Source: Bostrychus sinensis
Lineage: Eukaryota > Chordata > Actinopteri > Gobiiformes > Eleotridae
Direction of reading: 5' to 3'
DNA: 64,000 nt
Assembly (NCBI GenBank): GCA_020698575.1
Contig: CM036245.1
Span: forward strand, 7,253,173 to 7,317,172
The position numbers and the translations under genes are program-made. Every line of letters begins with the position of its first letter. The stretch's first letter is position 1. Positions 61,301-64,000 of this stretch are shown in pieces. The notes beneath the pieces were generated by a model. It searched no databases, had not been told where the DNA came from, and saw only the letters and a list, made by a program, of their open reading frames with translations.

Positions 61301-63251
61301 GACACACAGTAACACACACAGACACACAGTAACACACACACAGACACACACAGTAACACACACAGACACACACAGTAACACACACAGACACACAGTAACA
61401 CACACACAGACACACACAGTAACACACACAGACACACAGTAACACACACACAGACACACACAGACACACAGTAACACACACAGACACACAGTAACACACA
61501 CAGACACACAGTAACACACACAGACACAGTAACACACACACAGACATACACTGACACACAGTAACACACAGTAACACACACACAGACACACACAGACACA
61601 CAGTAACACACACACAGACACACACAGTAACACACACAGACACACACAGTAACACACACAGAGACACAGTAACACACAGAGACACACAGTAACACACACA
61701 GAGACACAGTAACACACACAGAGACACAGTAACACACACAGACACACAGTAACACACACAGAGACACAGTAACACACAGAGACACACAGTAACACACACA
61801 GAGACACACAGTAACACACACAGAGACACACAGTAACACACACAGACACACAGTAACACACAGAGACACAGTAACACACACAGAGACACAGTAACACACA
61901 CAGAGACACAGTAACACACACAGAGACACAGTAACACACACAGACACACAGTAACACACACTGAGACACAGTAACACACACAGACACACAGTAACACACA
62001 CAGACACACAGTAACACACACAGAGACACACAGTAACACACACAGAGACACACAGTAACACACACAGAGACACACAGTAACACACACAGAGACACACAGT
62101 AACACACACAGACACACAGTAACACACAGAGACACACAGTAACACACACAGACACACAGTAACACACACAGACACACAGTAACACACACAGAGACACACA
62201 GTAACACACACAGACACAGTAACACACACAGAGACACAGTAACACACACAGAGACACAGTAACACACACAGAGACACAGTAACACACACAGACACACAGT
62301 AACACACACTGAGACACAGTAACACACACAGACACACAGTAACACACACAGACACACAGTAACACACACAGAGACACACAGTAACACACACAGACACAGT
62401 AACACACACAGAGACACAGTAACACACACAGAGACACAGTAACACACACAGACACACAGTAACACACACTGAGACACAGTAACACACAGAGACACACACA
62501 GTAACACACAGAGACACACAGTAACACACAGAGACACACAGTAACACACACAGACACACAGTAACACACAGTAACACAGAGATGTTTAGGTCTTTCCTTC
62601 GTCTCCTGTTGGTTCTGCTGAAGTCCTCGTTGTTGTTCAGTTCTCTGTGGGATTTTTGTCTTTGTCCTGTTTCCATTTTAACAACAGTAAAGTCCTGTTG
62701 ACGTCCAACGTAACCACCACATTCACACAAACACAATTCCTCCACAACTCTTTGTACGACGGCTTCTGCTGCTGTCCCCGTTCACAAATACAGTACAGAG
62801 CTGCTCATAATACACAGTATTCTGGTGTTTTATGGAAAAACAGGCAATCTGCTGTTTGTTTGCAGGTCTACTAAAATAATTTTCCAAACATTATTTTAAG
62901 GTTCTGTACGACATAGTGCTGCTTTAACTGGGTCTGCAGCGAACACCACCCGTGTCCTTAGACTCTACATCAGGGAGGAGGAAAAGTTGACTATGGGACA
63001 AAAGAAAAACCTCAGGGAGAACCACAGAAGGGGGTTCACATGGATAACAGTGTTCGTCCTGTCCATCTGAACTGTTTGTGTTTGTGTTTTGTTTGTAGAT
63101 AATCCTGAACTCAATGCACAAGTACCAGCCTCGTCTCCACATCGTTAAAGCGGACGAAAACAACGCCTTCGGGTCCAAGAACACGGCCTACTGCACTCAC
63201 GTCTTCCAGGAGACCTCCTTCATCTCTGTCACCTCCTACCAGAACCACAAG
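35360..63251 (+). CDS. tbx4: T-box transcription factor Tbx4, 5' partial (join of five exons)
   Basis: Tbx4 is a nuclear DNA-binding transcription factor. In vertebrates it drives hindlimb or pelvic-fin outgrowth and, in tetrapods, lung mesenchyme development. The join 35360-35494, 36696-36790, 45301-45420, 50675-50822, 63099-63251 is 651 nt = 217 codons with every junction GT-AG and in phase. Residues 1-45 are the N-terminal leader; from about residue 46 the T-box follows. Tbx4 over Tbx5 is decided by [32 protein letters not shown] and ENNAFGSKNT (Tbx5 has ADNKWSVTGK and ENNGFGSKNT, from memory). The last 20-odd T-box residues and the whole C-terminal half lie beyond 64000. No frameshift or internal stop is present. 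One change is odd: VFQET where the family has VFPET. Introns are 1.2, 8.5, 5.3 and 12.3 kb, the last two expanded by tandem arrays. Confidence 0.93.
36340..36512 (+). mobile_element. LINE ORF2 C-terminal remnant
   Basis: In tbx4 intron 1. One frame reads KYLAPQYLSVQLQPYTVPGR and ends in a decayed tail. This resembles the LAPQYLSDLLQPYTPSRSLR segment near the C-terminus of fish non-LTR retrotransposon ORF2 proteins, as I recall them. Confidence 0.6.
36696..36790 (+). CDS. tbx4: tbx4 coding exon 2 (start of T-box)
   Basis: The acceptor TGTTTTCCAG ends at 36695 and the donor GCAG|GTCAGT has GT at 36791. The 95 nt encode NIENIKVILHERELWKKFHE followed by AGTEMIITKAG, then two bases of a split Arg codon (residue 77). 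This is the N-terminal edge of the T-box, including the conserved W.KFH and GTEMI.TK.GR signature. Human TBX4 has G where this exon has I in KVILHE (memory). Intron 1 is only 1.2 kb, consistent with the compact 5' coding part of the gene. Confidence 0.95.
36970..37048. repeat. (AGT)n microsatellite in tbx4 intron 2
   Basis: About 26 triplets, the last 16 or more pure AGT, preceded by CAGCAGCAG. Confidence 0.9.
37141..37440. promoter_or_regulatory. Candidate conserved noncoding segment, intron 2
   Basis: High-complexity, non-repetitive sequence about 350 bp downstream of exon 2, with a GATA-like CTGATAAG and a TCF/LEF-like CTTTGAAG. Open frames here are weak. Conservation cannot be judged from one genome. 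Confidence 0.2.
38330..38940 (-). mobile_element. Three-copy transposon family, copy B
   Basis: Homologous to 30716-31310 over most of its length; termini are less clear. The minus strand retains CGRYVGRQRDFTVVKMERGR, then LNNNEDFSRTNRRRRKARNA and NQLRDVIKCTLY, the longest version of the frame. The plus-strand right part shares GATTGGTTACTCCGCCTGTG with copy A. Confidence 0.65.
38990..39320. promoter_or_regulatory. GC-richer intron 2 segment, candidate regulatory
   Basis: A CpG-bearing stretch (CAGCGGCGGCGGCCAGGATA near 39148) in AT-rich surroundings. It has a 105-codon + frame without a recognisable domain and no good flanking splice pair. Either a regulatory element or a decayed insertion. 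Confidence 0.2.
39700..40060. mobile_element. hAT-type MITE remnants
   Basis: Sequences such as TGATTATTTTGATGACTGAT, GTGCGAGTAAAGTGGTTAAA and AACTTGAGGTGTTTTATA match 48717-48840. They belong to the common GGGCTGCAACTAA..GATTATTTT element. Confidence 0.5.
40081..40190. mobile_element. Dispersed fish repeat (CAGATGCCCTTCCTG type)
   Basis: CAGATGCCCTTCCTG also occurs at about 30575. Both are followed by diverged versions of the same widespread repeat. Confidence 0.45.
41069..41250 (-). mobile_element. SINE body remnant
   Basis: Contains GTGTCTTGCCCAAGGACACA, the reverse complement of the teleost SINE body motif, followed on the left by an AT-rich flank. Confidence 0.5.
41257..41470. mobile_element. 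MITE remnant
   Basis: TTGGTCAACTAAAATGTTAT and GGTCGATTAGTTAAATCC at the left face TTTTGGTCGATACTGAGC and GGCCGACTAA at the right, typical of a fish hAT-type MITE. Confidence 0.4.
41500..41740 (+). mobile_element. LINE ORF2 3'-end remnant
   Basis: A decayed frame reads GGVNVWNKLDQKLKTVH, like the G(V/I)KLWNSL..KLK motif near the end of several fish LINE ORF2 proteins. Stops and frameshifts are present. Confidence 0.45.
42480..43020. promoter_or_regulatory. Candidate conserved noncoding segment, intron 2
   Basis: The longest repeat-free, CpG-bearing stretch in intron 2. It holds a homeodomain/NK-like CCACTTAA at 42946-42953 and many distinct oligomers. A 66-codon frame at 42480-42680 has no known domain. 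Tetrapod Tbx4 carries intronic and flanking fin/limb and lung enhancers, so this is a reasonable place to look, but nothing in the sequence proves enhancer function. Confidence 0.25.
43179..43400. repeat. AGT-triplet clusters in intron 2
   Basis: Three AGT runs (43182-43206, 43274-43303, 43354-43400), each followed by ACAACCCC or a similar sequence and separated by related spacers containing CCAGAACAA or CCAGAAG. This indicates duplication of a run-plus-spacer unit. Confidence 0.8.
44603..44637. repeat. Perfect 16-bp inverted repeat, 3-nt loop
   Basis: Arms 44603-44618 and 44622-44637 (ATTTTTTTCTTGTACA and its complement) would form a tight hairpin in DNA or in the tbx4 pre-mRNA. Confidence 0.85.
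45301..45420 (+). CDS. tbx4: tbx4 coding exon 3 (T-box)
   Basis: The acceptor CTGTGTCCAG ends at 45300 and the donor AAATG|GTGAGT has GT at 45421. The first base completes Arg77. The exon then reads [20 protein letters not shown] followed by LLIDVVPADDHRYKFCDNK and two bases of Trp117. [10 protein letters not shown] is the T-box strand that carries the first DNA-contacting residues in family structures. FCDNKW is diagnostic for Tbx4 over Tbx5. DVV replaces the human DIV, a conservative change. Confidence 0.96.
46005..46170 (-). mobile_element. tRNA-derived SINE
   Basis: Minus strand: box A-like TGGCTGAGTGTTAGAGC and box B-like CTGGGTTTGAGTCCGG, then the CGATTTCC-to-CTGTCCTAGCAATAAAG body. 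The best preserved of four copies in the window. Confidence 0.7.
47192..47682 (+). mobile_element. Dispersed repeat family, copy 2
   Basis: Same-orientation partner of 17047-17518, located in tbx4 intron 3. Confidence 0.7.
47870..48165. promoter_or_regulatory. Candidate regulatory segment, intron 3
   Basis: High-complexity sequence with paired homeodomain cores (CTAATTATGG, ATAATTAGTAATG) and a posterior-Hox-like TTTTATGGCC at 47937-47946. Hindlimb Tbx4 is regulated by Pitx1 and posterior Hox genes in tetrapods, which makes the motifs suggestive only. Confidence 0.2.
48360..48545 (+). mobile_element. tRNA-derived SINE
   Basis: GACGGTTAGCACGGTCGCTT, then CACAGCAAGAAGG and a decayed box B, then TTTTCTCCAGATTCTCCCAT. 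Same family as 28440 and 29385. Confidence 0.6.
48717..48840 (+). mobile_element. hAT-type MITE left end
   Basis: Starts TTAGGGCTGCAACTGATTAT and continues GTGAAAAACTTCAGGTGTTT, parallel to 39700-39840. Confidence 0.55.
48945..50580 (+). repeat. 1.6-kb array of a 44-bp unit (4 x 11 bp) in intron 3
   Basis: About 36 tandem units of 44 bp. Each unit is four related 11-mers: ACTAAACCAGG; ACTAAGCTGGG (or GGC); TCTAAACAGGG; and ACTAAACTTAG. Some units lack the fourth 11-mer (for example near 49740 and 49860), giving 33-bp steps. The array ends about 95 bp before exon 4. Confidence 0.95.
50675..50822 (+). CDS. tbx4: tbx4 coding exon 4 (T-box)
   Basis: The acceptor CTCTCTCCTCAG ends at 50674 and the donor CAC|GTGAGT has GT at 50823, phase 0. 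The first base completes Trp117. The exon then reads [20 protein letters not shown], then PSTGAHWMRQLVSFQKLKL, then TNNHLDPFGH (to residue 166). This is the T-box core: the GKAEP..P.R.Y.HPDSP..G..WM motif and KLTNN are hallmarks of the family. WMVAGK supports Tbx4. PST replaces the human PAT, conservative. A minus-strand open frame across the exon is a shadow. Confidence 0.96.
51345..51790. repeat. Degenerate 11-bp-type repeats, both orientations, intron 4
   Basis: ACTAAGCTGGGTCTAATCCA at the left is followed from about 51420 by reverse-complement units (CTGGTTTAGAC, TGGTTTAGTCC). The switch of orientation within one stretch suggests an inversion or a folded array. Confidence 0.7.
52277..52320. 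repeat. (TTA)n microsatellite
   Basis: About 14 perfect ATT triplets. Confidence 0.9.
52330..54540. other. Intron 4 non-repetitive part
   Basis: AT-rich intronic sequence with poly-T runs. No gene or clear element was recognised. A purine-rich stretch at 54405-54455 precedes the satellite. Confidence 0.4.
54547..62578 (+). repeat. 8-kb satellite of 10-bp CA-rich monomers in intron 4
   Basis: Built from ACACAGTAAC, ACACACTGAC, ACACACAGAC and ACACAGAGAC-type 10-mers, with occasional 2-bp phase shifts. Rare variants reveal higher-order duplication: GTACCACACAG at 55724, 56358, 57881 and 60027; and an AGATACACACTGAC cluster at 58902/59004/59066/59128, repeated at 61052/61134/61196/61258, an offset of about 2.13-2.15 kb. 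The minus strand has no stop codons in any register, giving three overlapping frames of more than 2600 codons. These are artefacts, not proteins. Confidence 0.97.
62586..62870 (-). mobile_element. Three-copy transposon family, copy C (truncated)
   Basis: Homologous to the central part of copies A and B. On the minus strand it keeps CGGYVGRQQDFTVVKMETGQ and LNNNEDFSRTNRRRRK. Its left side is cut exactly where the satellite ends, so the array has either replaced or grown from the missing half. Confidence 0.65.
63099..63251 (+). CDS. tbx4: tbx4 coding exon 5 (T-box)
   Basis: The acceptor GTTTTGTTTGTAG ends at 63098 and the donor AAG|GTACTG has GT at 63252, phase 0. The exon reads IILNSMHKYQPRLHIVKADE, then NNAFGSKNTAYCTHVF, then QETSFISVTSYQNHK (residues 167-217). 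LNSMHKYQPR.HIV and SYQN.K are T-box hallmarks; NNAFGSKNT is Tbx4-type. Two differences from the human protein as I recall it: AY for AF (mild), and Q for P in VFPET, a position I know as almost invariant across T-box proteins. The following exon should begin with ITQLKIENNPFAKGFR and lies outside the window. Confidence 0.96.
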
Positions 63252-64000
63252 GTACTGCAGCAGAGCTTTAATACTGTGTACTGTAAATATGTGAACATGG
63301 GTATTAGGGCGCACTCACACTGGGCCAATCGAACCGTGCGAGAAGTCCAGAGCGCCCCAGCAGCACGGTGTGTTTGGCTCATGTGAGTGCTCCTGAATGT
63401 ACGCGTCAGGACTTTAGGTTGGGGAAGTGGCACGGCAGCTCATGTGTGCACAACTGTTCCTCAGACTGTACGAAGTGAATAAACTCCATATTCAACACTC
63501 GTGACAGTGACAGTAGTTTTGAATCGTCGCGTATCCTGCTGCCTTCGCTGCTCCTCGTATGTGTTCCTTCCAAAATGGGACTGTTTTTCAGGAACAGGAT
63601 TCAAAGCAGACTCAGAACAGGACAGGGCCTTATGTTTTAGCTACATCCTTTTGTAGTGGTAGCTCTTTCACGTATCTTGTCAACAAACAGTGATGATGAT
63701 ACATGATGATGTAGCAGCCCGTTGCTTTCGGAGCTTGTGCAGGATCGTTTGTGCAGGTGAGAGGCCCGGCGGGGGACACAGACCCCTCCTCAATCTTATC
63801 TGTGCACGGTTCAGTTCAGTGAGTGTGCTCTTAGAGAAGCTTTAACCACACATAGATCAATTGCTTAAAAATAAAAGTTATTCTGTAGACCTTATCGTGT
63901 CATACTTACACTATTACCTGCCATAACAAGCACAAGACACATCATCTCCCAGTTATTCCCATTAGGGGTTACATGTGGCTGGAGCCTGTCCCAACAACTA
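63252..64000 (+). other. tbx4 intron 5, 5' part
   Basis: No coding exon appears before the window ends. The last 25 bases (GGCTGGAGCCTGTCCCAACA) match a dispersed repeat also seen near 44285. Confidence 0.6.

Noticed and set aside
54547..62578. CRISPR-like array
   Set aside because: No unique spacers; the units are continuous 10-bp repeats in a vertebrate intron.
54382..62745. Proteins of about 2670-2790 residues on the minus strand
   Set aside because: They are translations of a tandem repeat without antisense stops, open in all three frames, with no domains, and lie in a tbx4 intron.

Overview
The window is genomic DNA of a ray-finned, probably percomorph teleost fish. It has long AT-rich introns, many tRNA-derived SINEs, nonautonomous DNA transposons and satellite-like tandem arrays. 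No rRNA, functional tRNA, CRISPR or bacterial-type operon is visible. The only convincing protein-coding gene is the 5' half of tbx4, a T-box transcription factor gene, on the + strand. Five coding exons (35360-35494, 36696-36790, 45301-45420, 50675-50822, 63099-63251) join in phase into 217 codons. They cover the N-terminus and most of the T-box DNA-binding domain. The rest of the gene lies beyond the right edge.

Layout: 1-19 kb is intergenic and repeat-rich. It holds an 11-bp minisatellite (twice), a 20-bp minisatellite, an AGT-triplet field, a nested hAT/TTAA transposon pair, an element with perfect 49-bp terminal inverted repeats, and six CTCF-like motifs. 19.5-25.6 kb is CpG-richer and built of diverged local duplications. 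These include two copies of a block that ends in a perfect CAG|GTAAG splice donor. I infer this is the upstream promoter and 5'-UTR exon zone of tbx4. 26-34.6 kb is SINE and MITE territory. 35.3-64 kb is tbx4.

The tbx4 introns are inflated by tandem DNA. Intron 3 ends in a 1.6-kb array of a 44-bp unit made of four 11-bp monomers, stopping about 95 bp before exon 4. Intron 4 (12.3 kb) contains an 8-kb array of 10-bp monomers (CA-rich) with a higher-order repeat of about 2.1 kb. The enormous Cys/Val/Leu-rich open frames on the minus strand of that array are an artefact of a repeat without antisense stop codons.

No previously unknown multi-gene system is evident. The most unusual features are the arrays inside tbx4, the recurrent 11-bp monomer family on both strands, the duplicated candidate 5' exons, and a three-copy transposable element with a conserved short antisense reading frame. 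All homology statements rest on memory of family sequences; no database search was run.
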